This document shows positions 1-8,426 of a DNA stretch of 51,589 bases, one piece after another. The position numbers and the translations under genes are program-made. Below the pieces are notes generated by a model, which did not search any database, was not told where the DNA came from, and saw only the letters and a program-made list of their open reading frames with translations. Every line of letters starts with the position of its first letter. Positions within the stretch are counted from its first letter, which is position 1. The stretch lies in NCBI GenBank assembly GCA_964555935.1, contig CAZKUN010000037.1, positions 1 through 51,589 on the forward strand, in the 5' to 3' direction. The stretch is from CAZKUN01 sp964555935. Its GTDB lineage: Bacteria > Armatimonadota > Zipacnadia > Zipacnadales > VGFC01.

Positions 1-1
1 G

Positions 2-310
2 TTGTGGCGTTGGCATGGTGGGAGCGGGTTCTACGGCATCCCAACTCAGAACTGGATTGGCTGGTTTGGCACCGCGTTCACCATCGCCGGATGTTACGTC
101 TGGGTGGTGCCCTCGTGGCGCGCCGGCGGCGGGCGCATGTCCGCGCTGATATACGTCGTGCAGGGCGCGCTCGCGGCGACGGCGGCCGTGGCCAGCGGCC
201 GGTGGTGGGCGGCGGTCGTGTGGGGCGCGGGGATGGCCCTGTTTGCTCTTCTGGCCTATAGATCTGTTCGGCGGGCCAAAGACCGGTCTGCCGTGTTCGC
301 GGCGCGCTGA
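2..310 (+). CDS. C-terminal fragment of a carotenoid-biosynthesis-like membrane protein (DUF422/CruF type)
   Basis: The frame is open from the left edge, so this is the tail of a gene whose start lies outside the window. The first visible residues contain YGIPTQNWIGWF, which resembles the 'YGVP..N..GW' signature of the DUF422 carotenoid biosynthesis family of integral membrane proteins (CruF-like hydratases and relatives). Two or three hydrophobic segments follow, the clearest around visible residues 46-64 and 68-86, and the protein ends in a basic tail, as expected for a cytoplasmic C-terminus. The family assignment rests on this one motif and the membrane topology and is moderate. No other carotenoid gene is visible nearby. 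Confidence 0.5.
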   Translation: MWRWHGGSGFYGIPTQNWIGWFGTAFTIAGCYVWVVPSWRAGGGRMSALIYVVQGALAATAAVASGRWWAAVVWGAGMALFALLAYRSVRRAKDRSAVFAAR

Positions 311-381
311 TGTGCTGAACTGTCGCGGCTTTCTTGGCGTTTTACTGTTAGAGTTCCACAATGCGCGCAGGAGGATCGACC

Positions 382-1614
382 ATGACGAATGCCAAGCATT
401 GGACCGGATGGGTAGCCATTATCCTGGTAATAGCGCTTGCCGGATGCGTCTCCGCCCAAGACTGGCCGCAGTGGCGCGGCGCGAACCGCAATGGGACGGT
501 GAGTGATTTCGTTGGACCCGACGCGCCACCTACCGGGCTCTCGCTGGTCTGGGGCACGGCCATCGGCACGGGCGATGCATCGCCCGCGCTCGTTGGCGAC
601 AAGCTCTACGTGAACACGCGAGAGGGCGATGAGGAAGTCACTCGGTGCCTCAACGTAGCCGACGGCACGCCGGTCTGGGAGGAGCGTTACGCCGCGGCGG
701 CCGCCCAAGGGCCGGGCGGATCGCACCCAGGCCCCCGCAGCTCCCCCGCGGTTGCCGAGGGCAAGGTCGTCACGCTGGGCGTGGCGGGAGTCCTGTCTTG
801 TCTTGACGCCTCCACGGGCGCTCTCGTGTGGCGGAAGGATCCGTACCCGAACACCTTTCCCCAGTTCAACACGTCGACATCGCCGATCATCGTGGACGGG
901 CTGGCGATCGCCCATCTCGGTGGAGCCGGCGAGGGGGCGTTGATGGCGTTTGAACTGGCCACGGGGGATGTGAAGTGGCAGTGGGACGGCGAGGGGCCGG
1001 AGTATGCCTCCCCCACGCTTCTTGAGATCGATGGCGCGCGACACATCGTGACAGCGACTGAGAAGAGCGTGGTTGGGATCGACTTGGCCGACGGCGCGCT
1101 TGCCTGGCAGCTAGCCTACGTGCCCGAAGGCAGATCGAGCAACTCCCCGTCACCGATAGTGGACGGCCAGACGGTCATCTTCACCGGCTCGGGCCGTGGC
1201 ATGCACGCGGTCAATATCGAGAAGCAAGGCGACGCGTACGCGCCGGTGGACGTCTGGAGCAACGCGGAGATCTCATGCCGGTTCAGCACTCCCGTGCTCA
1301 ACGGCGGGATGCTGTTCGGGATCAACGACGGTGGGAATCTCTTCTGCCTGAATGCCGGAACGGGCGCCGTGGAGTGGACCGGCGATGCTCAGGTCGATCG
1401 GATGGGGTTCGGAAGCCTCGTTGACTTGGGCGACGCCATCGTGGCTCTTCCCAGCTCTGGTGAGCTGATTGCCTTCGCTCCCATGGCGGGCGCCTACGCC
1501 GAGTTGGCCCGGTTCACGGTCGCCGAGACACCGACCTACGCGCACCCGATCGTCACCGGCGATGGAGTCTTCGTGAAGGACGAGGAGACGGTGGCGCTGT
1601 GGACGTACGAGTGA
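382..1614 (+). CDS. PQQ-like beta-propeller lipoprotein
   Basis: This is a predicted exported lipoprotein with a PQQ-binding-like (quinoprotein dehydrogenase type) beta-propeller of 410 residues. The start at 382 is preferred over an in-frame ATG at 361 because an AGGAGG site lies about seven bases upstream of 382. The signal peptide ends in a lipobox with Cys at about residue 22 (ALAGC). It is followed by DWPQWRG, the usual opening of planctomycete-type PQQ-like proteins. Repeated blade motifs (GDKLYV, VWEERY, LVWRK, VKWQW, VEWTG) recur along the chain. Family members may be dehydrogenases, BamB-like assembly factors or sugar-binding propellers, and the sequence does not decide between them. 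The gene stands alone and converges with the isomerase gene that follows. Confidence 0.85.
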   Translation: MTNAKHWTGWVAIILVIALAGCVSAQDWPQWRGANRNGTVSDFVGPDAPPTGLSLVWGTAIGTGDASPALVGDKLYVNTREGDEEVTRCLNVADGTPVWEERYAAAAAQGPGGSHPGPRSSPAVAEGKVVTLGVAGVLSCLDASTGALVWRKDPYPNTFPQFNTSTSPIIVDGLAIAHLGGAGEGALMAFELATGDVKWQWDGEGPEYASPTLLEIDGARHIVTATEKSVVGIDLADGALAWQLAYVPEGRSSNSPSPIVDGQTVIFTGSGRGMHAVNIEKQGDAYAPVDVWSNAEISCRFSTPVLNGGMLFGINDGGNLFCLNAGTGAVEWTGDAQVDRMGFGSLVDLGDAIVALPSSGELIAFAPMAGAYAELARFTVAETPTYAHPIVTGDGVFVKDEETVALWTYE

Positions 1615-1637
1615 CGTGAGTCTAGCGGCCACCCCGT

Positions 1638-2537
1638 CTACTGCTGGTGGATCAGGCCATCGATCTGGTGTGCCAGCACGACGTTGTTCGCGGCGGGGTG
1701 GCCGAGCAGGCCCGGCGTAACGGGTTCGCCTTTGTATGCCGCATCGACCGCCTTGTAGACGGGTTGTTCGTTCTCCCACGCGCCGATGCACTCCATCGAG
1801 ATGACGCCGTCCCACTCCAGCGCCTTCAGGCGCTCCACGATCGGCGCGAAGTCGATGACGCTCTCGTGAACGGGGCACCGGACGTATCCGGGTCGCGATG
1901 GCTTGCCATGCATGTGCCCGGCATGATCGAGCAATGGATGGACCCTCTCCTGGGCGATGCTCTGGGCTACGAAGTGCGAGTAGTCAACGGTGTATGCCAG
2001 GCCCGGCACTTCCTCCGCCATGCGAATGGCGGCTTCGGGCGTTTCGAGGATCGAGCCCATGTGGGGCTCGACGTGACAGCGCACCCCATTCTCGCCTGCG
2101 ATGCGCACCATCTCCGTCAGCGTCTCTGCCGCGACATCCCACGAGCCGTCGTCGCCCAGCTCATCCTGCAGTTTCCCCGGGACGCCCATGACGCTGTTGC
2201 ATCCGGCCGCTTGAGCGCACGCGGCGAGATGCCAGAATCGGTCGAGAAGCTGCGTCCTCAACCCCTCATCCGGGTGGTTCACATCTACCGGCTTCCCGTC
2301 GACGTGTATCCAGCACAGGAACAACTCCGCCGGCGCCAATCCGTGACGATCCGCGGTCTCGCGGATCTCCGCGCCAAGCCGCTCGGGCTCCGCGGCGGCA
2401 GCCTCCTGAGGGATCTGCGCCGACGGGCCGTGCGCGCCGATGTCCGCGTGCTTGAAGCCGACTTGAGAGATCAGTCGGAGCGATTCATCCAGCGGGAGCC
2501 ATCCGAAGTCAAACGAGCAGCAACCTAACTCGATCAT
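1638..2537 (-). CDS. Sugar phosphate isomerase/epimerase (xylose-isomerase-like TIM barrel)
   Basis: This 299-residue cytoplasmic protein has no signal peptide. It begins IELGCCSFDFGWLPL and has the layout of the AP-endonuclease-2/xylose isomerase-like TIM barrel, with likely metal ligands in CHVEPHMGS (about residues 155-163), TVDYSHF (about 184-190) and the late strand SMECIGAW. The start has a GGAGAA ribosome-binding site. It lies nine bases downstream of a Gfo/Idh/MocA oxidoreductase gene and is surely co-transcribed with it. That pairing is typical of catabolism of inositols or modified sugars, where the oxidoreductase makes a keto-sugar and the isomerase rearranges it. The substrate is unknown. 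Confidence 0.87.
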   Translation of the reverse strand: MIELGCCSFDFGWLPLDESLRLISQVGFKHADIGAHGPSAQIPQEAAAAEPERLGAEIRETADRHGLAPAELFLCWIHVDGKPVDVNHPDEGLRTQLLDRFWHLAACAQAAGCNSVMGVPGKLQDELGDDGSWDVAAETLTEMVRIAGENGVRCHVEPHMGSILETPEAAIRMAEEVPGLAYTVDYSHFVAQSIAQERVHPLLDHAGHMHGKPSRPGYVRCPVHESVIDFAPIVERLKALEWDGVISMECIGAWENEQPVYKAVDAAYKGEPVTPGLLGHPAANNVVLAHQIDGLIHQQ

Positions 2538-2546
2538 TCAGTTCTC

Positions 2547-3518
2547 CTACAGCGTCGGGATGGGAATGGGACGCCCTTCGATCGCCGACTTATGGGCCAG
2601 CAGGCACGCCTGAGCGCTCTTGGCGCCCTCGATGGCCGGCACGAGCGGCTCCGTATCATCTGCAATGCACTTCGCGAAATGTTCGACCTGCGGGTCGTAC
2701 GGATGTCCCGCGTAGGTGATGGGAATCTCCATGAACTCGTGCAGGCCGTCGAGGCAGAGCTGGTTCCCCCGCACCGTGCCCTTCGTGCCATGGACGACGA
2801 GGTTGTAGTTCGAGCCCATCGGCCCGATGGGGCCATAGAGCGCGGCGACCTTGCCGATCGCGCCGGACGCGAACCGAAACAGAGCCGCCTGCGTCGTCGG
2901 TGTTTGCATCTCAGGATACGCAACGTGGTTCGCGTAGCCATGCGCCTCAACCACATCCCCCGCGAACCATCGCAGCAAGTCGAGCGGGTGAACTCCGCCG
3001 CCGACGATGGGGATCTCCTCATCAAGCTTCCAGGGCTCCATGAACTGCTGGTAGCGGAGGTCGTGGACGTAGTCGCCCTCGAGGTAGTACACCTCGCCGA
3101 GGACGCCGTCCTCGATTAACTTGCGCACCTGCGCGAACAGTGGGTTGAAGCGGAGCACCTGTCCGACCATTGTCTTGCGATCAGACGCGCGCGCCGCCGC
3201 CACCATGCGCTCGAGGTCAGCCACGCAGTTGGCCATCGGCTTCTCAACCATCACGTGCTTGCCGCCCTCAAGTGCCTGCACGAACGGTTCGGCGTGCACG
3301 TGGTCGGGGGTGTGGATCGAGATGATGTCAAGGTCCGGGAGGGTGTAGATGTCCTCAGTTGCCTCCACGCCGGGGCCGAGTTCCTCCAGCGCCTTCGAGA
3401 GCCGGTCCGCATCGAGATCCCAGATCGCCGCGAGTTCGGTTGATGGGGAATCCCGGTATGCTCGACACCATGCCAGACCGTTGTGCCCGAGGCCCACGAC
3501 GCCTGCTCTGAGCGCCAT
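2547..3518 (-). CDS. Gfo/Idh/MocA family NAD(P)-dependent oxidoreductase
   Basis: This 323-residue cytoplasmic dehydrogenase has an N-terminal Rossmann fold with GVVGLGHNG at residues 6-14. It also has the family motif EKPMANCVAD at about residues 92-101, whose Lys is a usual catalytic and cofactor contact. The C-terminal alpha/beta domain has GGGVHPLDLLRW, a match to the conserved 'GG...H.iDl..w' block whose His is the usual proton donor. The family oxidises or reduces sugars and cyclitols with NAD(P). An AGGGG-type site precedes the ATG. The downstream isomerase gene starts within ten bases, so both are read as one operon, probably with the propeller and aminopeptidase genes upstream. Confidence 0.92.
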   Translation of the reverse strand: MALRAGVVGLGHNGLAWCRAYRDSPSTELAAIWDLDADRLSKALEELGPGVEATEDIYTLPDLDIISIHTPDHVHAEPFVQALEGGKHVMVEKPMANCVADLERMVAAARASDRKTMVGQVLRFNPLFAQVRKLIEDGVLGEVYYLEGDYVHDLRYQQFMEPWKLDEEIPIVGGGVHPLDLLRWFAGDVVEAHGYANHVAYPEMQTPTTQAALFRFASGAIGKVAALYGPIGPMGSNYNLVVHGTKGTVRGNQLCLDGLHEFMEIPITYAGHPYDPQVEHFAKCIADDTEPLVPAIEGAKSAQACLLAHKSAIEGRPIPIPTL

Positions 3519-3603
3519 CTTCGTACCCCTCAGTTGCTGCTATCAGTGTCCGTCGACATGGACTCCGGCTTCGTCACCCAACCTGCCTTGGCCTCCCGCG
3601 CGT

Positions 3604-5322
3604 TCAGGGCGCAAGCGAGCCCACGCCGACGGTGTCGGTTGCTCCGGTAAAGCCCGGCCCGCCCGCCGCGACGTACCCATGGCTGGCGCCGGATTCATCC
3701 TGACTGACCCAGAACGAGTAGAGACGCCCGCCGCGGAGGTGGAAGCGGAATTGGACCGGCTTCCCGCGGATGCGCGAGAGGTCTTCCGCGCCCTTCCACG
3801 TCACTTCGGCAAGCGTGCTGTCGACTCTCACCGGCTCGCAGTTCGCCTGCGTGAAGGGCCTGATGGCGCGGCCCTTGGAGTTGAGAATCTCAACGCGCAA
3901 CTCCCCGTCCGGGGCGTCGACGTTGACGAACAGACGCTTGCCGGTAAAGCGTAGGGGACGTGTCGTCAGCGTTCCGGTTTCGGGGCCGGCATCCATCGAT
4001 GCGAACCCGTCGCGGCGCAGGATGGCGAGGCCGGTGGTGACGCCCGCGCCATGGAATTCGGGCGTACCCGCGCGGCCGCTGACATAGAAGCAGAGCTTGT
4101 CGCCCACCACGAGGCAGCACCCGCCGACGGACTGAACGTTGCCCCAGTTCCAGGCGCGCTCGCCCTCACCCACCGGGCAGAACGACCGCCGATCAGGTCG
4201 CGACCAGTGGAAGCCATCGCGACTGAAGCCGACGCAGACCTCGTTGATCTTGCAGCGCATTATCGTCCGGTCGGGGGGAGCCCGCATGACCGAAAACAGG
4301 CCGATCATCACGCTCTCATAGGCGACGGCGTCGAGGTTGTAGAGTTCGGGTTGGATGTTGCGTGGCTCTAAACGGAAGTCCGCGTTGTCCGCGCCCACCC
4401 ACATTGGCGGCTCGTAGATCTGCCATGGAAGGTTGGCGATGAGGTCGGGGCTTTCCCAGTAGCGGCGGCACCGCACGGGGCCCTCAAGGCCGCCAATCGG
4501 CGAGTATTCGCGGATGCTGTAGACCCACTTCCCGCGGAACGGGTTATAGAACGCGGAGTTCCGATCGCCGGTCGGTCCTGTCCGCACGGCTTCATCGCTC
4601 CAATGGATCCCGTCCGGGGAGAAGTGTGCGGTCATCGAGCACCGCGAGCCGTACCACTCCTGGTCGGGCTGAATGAGATCAGCGCCCTCGCGCGTGGTGA
4701 TAAGCTTGAAGCGGCGGCTTGGGTCCGCCTCCTCGAGGTCGAGCCACACGACGCGACTGCCACCCGCGCCTTGCAGCACGATGTTCGTGCCTGGCACCAC
4801 GTCCAACTCCGGCTTGTCCCAGTGGATGCCATCCTCGGAGGTGGCGTAGCAAAGATGCCCGCGCTGGTAGTCCGCGTGGTACCACATCTTGAACAGCCCG
4901 TCACTCGGGTCGTGCCACACGCCCCCGCTGAAAGGCGCCGCGAAGGGTCCTTGGCTGACCCCATCCTTGAGGTGCTCCCACGACCTGTCCGCCTCAAGCA
5001 CCGGGTTTGCCGAGTGGTACTCGGGGAGATGAAACGCGCGCGTCAGCGTGGTGCTCTCAATCAGGAAGTCGTCTACGAGTAGTTGCCGGCCAACGTCGAT
5101 GGGGATGATGTCGGGCGGCGATTCGAGATAGGGAGGCGTTTGGGGATCGAGCGATAGCGTCTGTCGTTCAGGAGGCCACGTCGCGGGCAACCGAATGCCA
5201 TTGTAGAGGGTCTCGCCTGCATCCATGGTCTCGTCTCCATCGGCGCGCGAGTCGACGTGCGGGCCCGCAAACAGTAACACGCTCGCGATTACAGTAGCGA
5301 ATGGGCTGCGCGCGCCTATCAT
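3604..5322 (-). CDS. Secreted GH32/GH43-like beta-propeller protein
   Basis: A signal peptide (about residues 1-27, ending near VDSRADG) is followed by a roughly 545-residue mature protein. The block VDDFLIE...L (about residues 80-95), then FKMWYHADY, CYATSEDGIHWDKPEL and repeated 'S.DG.HW' turns (FSPDGIHWS, FSRDGFHWS), are characteristic of five-bladed propeller glycoside hydrolases of the GH32/GH43/GH68 superfamily as found in Planctomycetota-like genomes. A C-terminal beta-sandwich (about residues 440-560) includes VEILNSKGRAI and GKPVQFRFHLRGGRLYSF, the usual end of this group. The product is probably periplasmic or extracellular and acts on glycans. The exact substrate and the acidic catalytic residues were not pinned down. 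A GGAGAGG site precedes the ATG. The gene lies 21 bases after the D-aminopeptidase gene. Confidence 0.8.
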   Translation of the reverse strand: MIGARSPFATVIASVLLFAGPHVDSRADGDETMDAGETLYNGIRLPATWPPERQTLSLDPQTPPYLESPPDIIPIDVGRQLLVDDFLIESTTLTRAFHLPEYHSANPVLEADRSWEHLKDGVSQGPFAAPFSGGVWHDPSDGLFKMWYHADYQRGHLCYATSEDGIHWDKPELDVVPGTNIVLQGAGGSRVVWLDLEEADPSRRFKLITTREGADLIQPDQEWYGSRCSMTAHFSPDGIHWSDEAVRTGPTGDRNSAFYNPFRGKWVYSIREYSPIGGLEGPVRCRRYWESPDLIANLPWQIYEPPMWVGADNADFRLEPRNIQPELYNLDAVAYESVMIGLFSVMRAPPDRTIMRCKINEVCVGFSRDGFHWSRPDRRSFCPVGEGERAWNWGNVQSVGGCCLVVGDKLCFYVSGRAGTPEFHGAGVTTGLAILRRDGFASMDAGPETGTLTTRPLRFTGKRLFVNVDAPDGELRVEILNSKGRAIRPFTQANCEPVRVDSTLAEVTWKGAEDLSRIRGKPVQFRFHLRGGRLYSFWVSQDESGASHGYVAAGGPGFTGATDTVGVGSLAP

Positions 5323-5343
5323 CGGTGCCTCTCCGTGAGCGGC

Positions 5344-6123
5344 CTACAGCCGGTTGAGCGCTTCCTCGACCGTGTCGCCGGTCACCTCATACGTGCGACC
5401 GTCGATGACTTTGAGATGTGGTTTCGGCACCTTCGGTACCTGTCCCCGTGACACGACCTCAAGCCGCATTCTCACCGGACGCTTGACCTTAAGCGGCGCT
5501 ATCGAGTCAGCCTTCTTGACCGCGTGCGCGCTCTGCTTGACGATCAGGTCATACGATGCCTGTCGCGAGAGAAGCTGCCCGCCCTGACACGCCAACCCCT
5601 TCTTGACTTGAGCCACCACGATGCCTTTGATCAGCTTCTTCGCTTCCTTGCAGACCTTGTCATCGCCGGAGACCATGATGGTGGGCACGCCGTGGTCGCT
5701 CGCGATGCCCGCATCGATGCCCACCTCACCAGTGGGCTCGCCGTTCATGGTGAAGTTCTGCCAGCCTCGCGAACTCATCGTGTGTTCGAGAATCGCCTCG
5801 GGCGTTCCATGCATTGCGTGGTAGCCCAGTAGGATCAGACCCGCGCATTTCGCGATCTCCGGCAGGCGCTCGCGGTCGGTAGTCCCGCGCACGTACTCAG
5901 CGCGCGCGTCGAGGTCCTCCCAGATGAAGTGGCATCCGCCGCCATGGATGTCGCGCACGACGACTTCGTCCGCTCCGCTCGCGAAGCAACCCTCCACACA
6001 CGCGTTGACGTCTTGAGTCAGGTAGCGGCGGGCCTCATTGTACATGGGGGTGCCGCCCCCCATCTGCTGGCTCTGGAAGACGCCGCTGATGCCTTCCATA
6101 TCGACGGCGACGAAGATCCTCAT
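5344..6123 (-). CDS. dppA: M55 family D-aminopeptidase (DppA-like)
   Basis: This is a predicted zinc-dependent D-amino-acid aminopeptidase of family M55 (the Bacillus subtilis DppA family), 259 residues from the chosen start. The metal ligands of the family are visible: the Asp and Glu of VDMEGISG near residues 7-9, the His of RDIHGGG, the His of LGYHAM, and the Glu of GEVGID. The ATG at 6123 is chosen over the one at 6138 because a GAGGAG site sits about eight bases before it and the protein then opens directly with the conserved first strand, MRIFVAVDMEG. DppA releases D-Ala from D-Ala-D-Ala-type peptides. In the window it shares a minus-strand run with sugar-catabolic genes, and an oligopeptide transporter lies far to the right. 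Confidence 0.93.
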   Translation of the reverse strand: MRIFVAVDMEGISGVFQSQQMGGGTPMYNEARRYLTQDVNACVEGCFASGADEVVVRDIHGGGCHFIWEDLDARAEYVRGTTDRERLPEIAKCAGLILLGYHAMHGTPEAILEHTMSSRGWQNFTMNGEPTGEVGIDAGIASDHGVPTIMVSGDDKVCKEAKKLIKGIVVAQVKKGLACQGGQLLSRQASYDLIVKQSAHAVKKADSIAPLKVKRPVRMRLEVVSRGQVPKVPKPHLKVIDGRTYEVTGDTVEEALNRL

Positions 6124-6209
6124 TCTCAGTCTCCTCACTCATCATGTCGACGTTCCCACGTTGCTTCGTCCGGTGGGCAACCTCGCCCTGCGCGTTTGAC
6201 ATCGAGCCG

Positions 6210-7102
6210 TCACGGAGTCTGTTCGGCCAGCCGGTGTACATATGCGAGCGCCGCGTTCAGCAGCGCCTCCCTGTCCGGGTAGCCGGCTAGATCTGCAGCC
6301 ACGTAGACGATTCTTCCGTCGCCCAGGCCGCCGCCCGGCTGAACCATCGCGATGGCGTCGCCATTGTACGTGCCATCGGGCAACTCGACGCGACAGAGCG
6401 ACTCATAGCTCGCGGCGTCGGGGTACACCTCCGCCGTCATCAGCCGACACCCGCCACCACGCTCGATCGTCCACGCATCCAGGCCGGGCATAGCCTCCGC
6501 GTCGAACGTGAATCGACTGCCCTTCGGACTCTCCGTCATGCGCAGGTGGAACCCGATCTTCGCCGCCTCCGTTCCCCCGCCCGGATAGAACAGCGGGTAC
6601 CGCCCGCCCGACATTACTAGGAGGGTGTTGCCCGCCCTCAGGTGTGACTGCAGCTTCGCTACCACGTCCTCGATCGGCTCGTCGCCCGCGCCGAAGCCTT
6701 CGTCGCCGGATGCGAGTAGCAGCACGCTGGGCAGCTCCTGTGTTTGGACGATGTCGTGCCAGGTCGAGATCTGCACGTCGAAGGCGTCCGAGTTGTATAG
6801 GTCCGCCACCCACTTGCTGTAGGGGGCCTCGTGCAGCACGAGCGGAATGCCCTCAAACCACGTCTCCCAGCGCGCCGTCGTCTCGGGAGTGAAGGGGCTA
6901 GGCCGCTTGTAGTACACCAGTTGCGGCACGGGCTGATACGTCATCTGCGCGGGATCGGGCGCCACCTCGGGGATCTCCTCTCCGGCGAGCGACCGCTCGA
7001 GCGTGTCGATCCCCTCGGGCGCGAGCCGGGCGAGGGTCTCGTCTAGGAGCTGCAGCGTCTGGCCGACGGTGAGCCCATCGCGCCAGCGCGTCTCGGCGTC
7101 TG
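6210..7102 (-). CDS. C-terminal part of a gene cut by a scaffold gap; putative auxiliary domain or a separate protein
   Basis: A long open frame runs from the gap to a stop at 6210. It encodes about 297 residues without a plausible start of its own. The visible part opens with a helical stretch (TVGQTLQLLDETLARL) and continues as an alpha/beta domain containing TWHDIVQTQELPSVLLLASGDEG, TLLVMSGGRYPLFYPGG and GRIVYVAADLAGYPDREALLNAALAYV. That pattern resembles the glutamine-amidotransferase-like (ThuA/trimerisation-type) domains attached to glycoside hydrolases. It is either the C-terminal domain of the GH71/99-like protein on the other side of the gap or a separate downstream gene whose start fell in the gap. 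The gap length is a placeholder, so the frame relation across it is uninformative. Confidence 0.6.
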
Positions 7103-7112
7103 NNNNNNNNNN
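7103..7112. other. Scaffold gap (10 N)
   Basis: Ten N separate the GH71/99-like coding part from the frame that follows. The true length is unknown. The join interrupts one gene or the boundary between two. Confidence 0.98.
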
Positions 7113-8364
7113 GGAAGGCCGCCTCCTCGCCTCGCAGTAGCTTACCCGCCAGTCCGGCCAAGGTAAGATAGTGATCGCTTGGCAGGCCCTCGTAGGTCGC
7201 GAAACGGCCGACCGGCGGGTTGTTCGTGCACTTGAAGATCGCCGTGCCCTCATCCACCTCATCAAACATCGCCACATACACCATGTCCATGCCGAAGCGC
7301 TTGATCTCCTCGATCTGACTCCAGAAGAACTGGCCGCCGAGCCGGGGAATCGCGTTGAGCTTCGCGCCGCCCTTCTGCAGGTTCGTCCAACTGAAGCCCG
7401 GGAACGCGACCGCGTAGTAGTCCATGTCATTGGCCTTGCAGAAGTCGATATCGCCTGGCCAGAGGCGTTCGGAGTGCGCGCGGGCGGCCTCCGGGGAGCC
7501 GTACCGCCCGACGTTCCACGGGCTGATGATCGTCGCGTATTGCTTCAGCAGTCGCATCCGGTCATCTTCCCATGAGGCCCAGTCATTCGGCAACCCCAGC
7601 ATGACCGTGCAGCCGCCGTTCTCGGGTGCCTTGAGGAATGCGAGCAGCTCCTCGGCGGGGCCCGCCTCAAAGCCCCGGTGCCCGAATCCATAGCCCCAGA
7701 GCGATACCACCGGCGCGCCCCGGTGGCGCGTGTATGCGGGGCTCTCGGTGATCTTCATCTCCTGGATGAGCCGCGTCCAGTCGGCTTTAACGATATCCAC
7801 GCTACGCCGGTCAAAGCCGATGTCATACATCACCGCGAAGGTCCGTCCGTAACGGTTGGCGCCCTCGCGGCAGTGGTTCAGCACCGCGCAGGAGCGCTGG
7901 TAGTTCCAGTCGTCCTGGTTGCTGACACACGAGCCGAAGCGCTGGACGAAGGCGCCGTCGATTCCGTAGTCTCGCATCCACTCGAAGTGTCTCAGCACCG
8001 TCTTCTTCACGGTGGAGCTGAACACGCGGGCGGTCGAGCCGTCGACATGCTTGTAGTTGGTGGGGAACAACTCGTCCGCGTCGTGCTCGCTCAGATCCGG
8101 CCAGAGATCAACCGTGCAGCGCGGCGGGTCCTGGCTGACGCCGCCCCAGTGGACGTTGCCGACGCCGAAGCCATCACCGTCGGCCATGAACCATCCCTGA
8201 TACCCGCACATGACCTTGCCGTGTAGCGTAGACGTGTCCACGCCGGTTGTCGATGGGCCCTCGTACGGCGCGAGAGATTCCACGAGAGGCATTGCCACGT
8301 GCGGAGTCTCCTGTCCCGAGCACGACGTGGCCGACAGAAGCGCGACTGTGATGGCTCCAACCAT
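7113..8364 (-). CDS. GH71/99-like secreted glycoside hydrolase, truncated at the scaffold gap
   Basis: This open frame of about 417 codons runs into the gap. It begins MVGAITVALLSATSCSG, a short signal peptide with a possible but weak lipobox (Cys about residue 15). The ATG at 8364 has an AGAGGAT site. Characteristic blocks of the GH71/99-like family are GKVMCGYQGWFM, DLWPDLSEHDADELFPT, RHFEWMRDYGIDGAFVQRF, YAVAFPGFSW and the late block MVYVAMFDEVDEGTAIFKC. The family acts on alpha-mannans, alpha-glucans or xylosides depending on the clade, and the precise activity is open. The homology pattern ends almost exactly at the gap (LAGLAGKLLRGEE is a usual C-terminus), so the catalytic domain may be nearly complete. 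Confidence 0.82.
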
Positions 8365-8426
8365 ACGTGATCCTCTTCCTGTTGGCAGAATCCGTGGGCA
8401 CGTGCGGCGTGGCCTGGTCTTCGGCG

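Noticed and set aside
1647..2528. Long plus-strand frame opposite the sugar isomerase gene
   Set aside because: It is the antisense shadow of the isomerase gene. Its translation is Arg- and Val-rich without family motifs, and the minus strand has a clear ribosome-binding site and homology.
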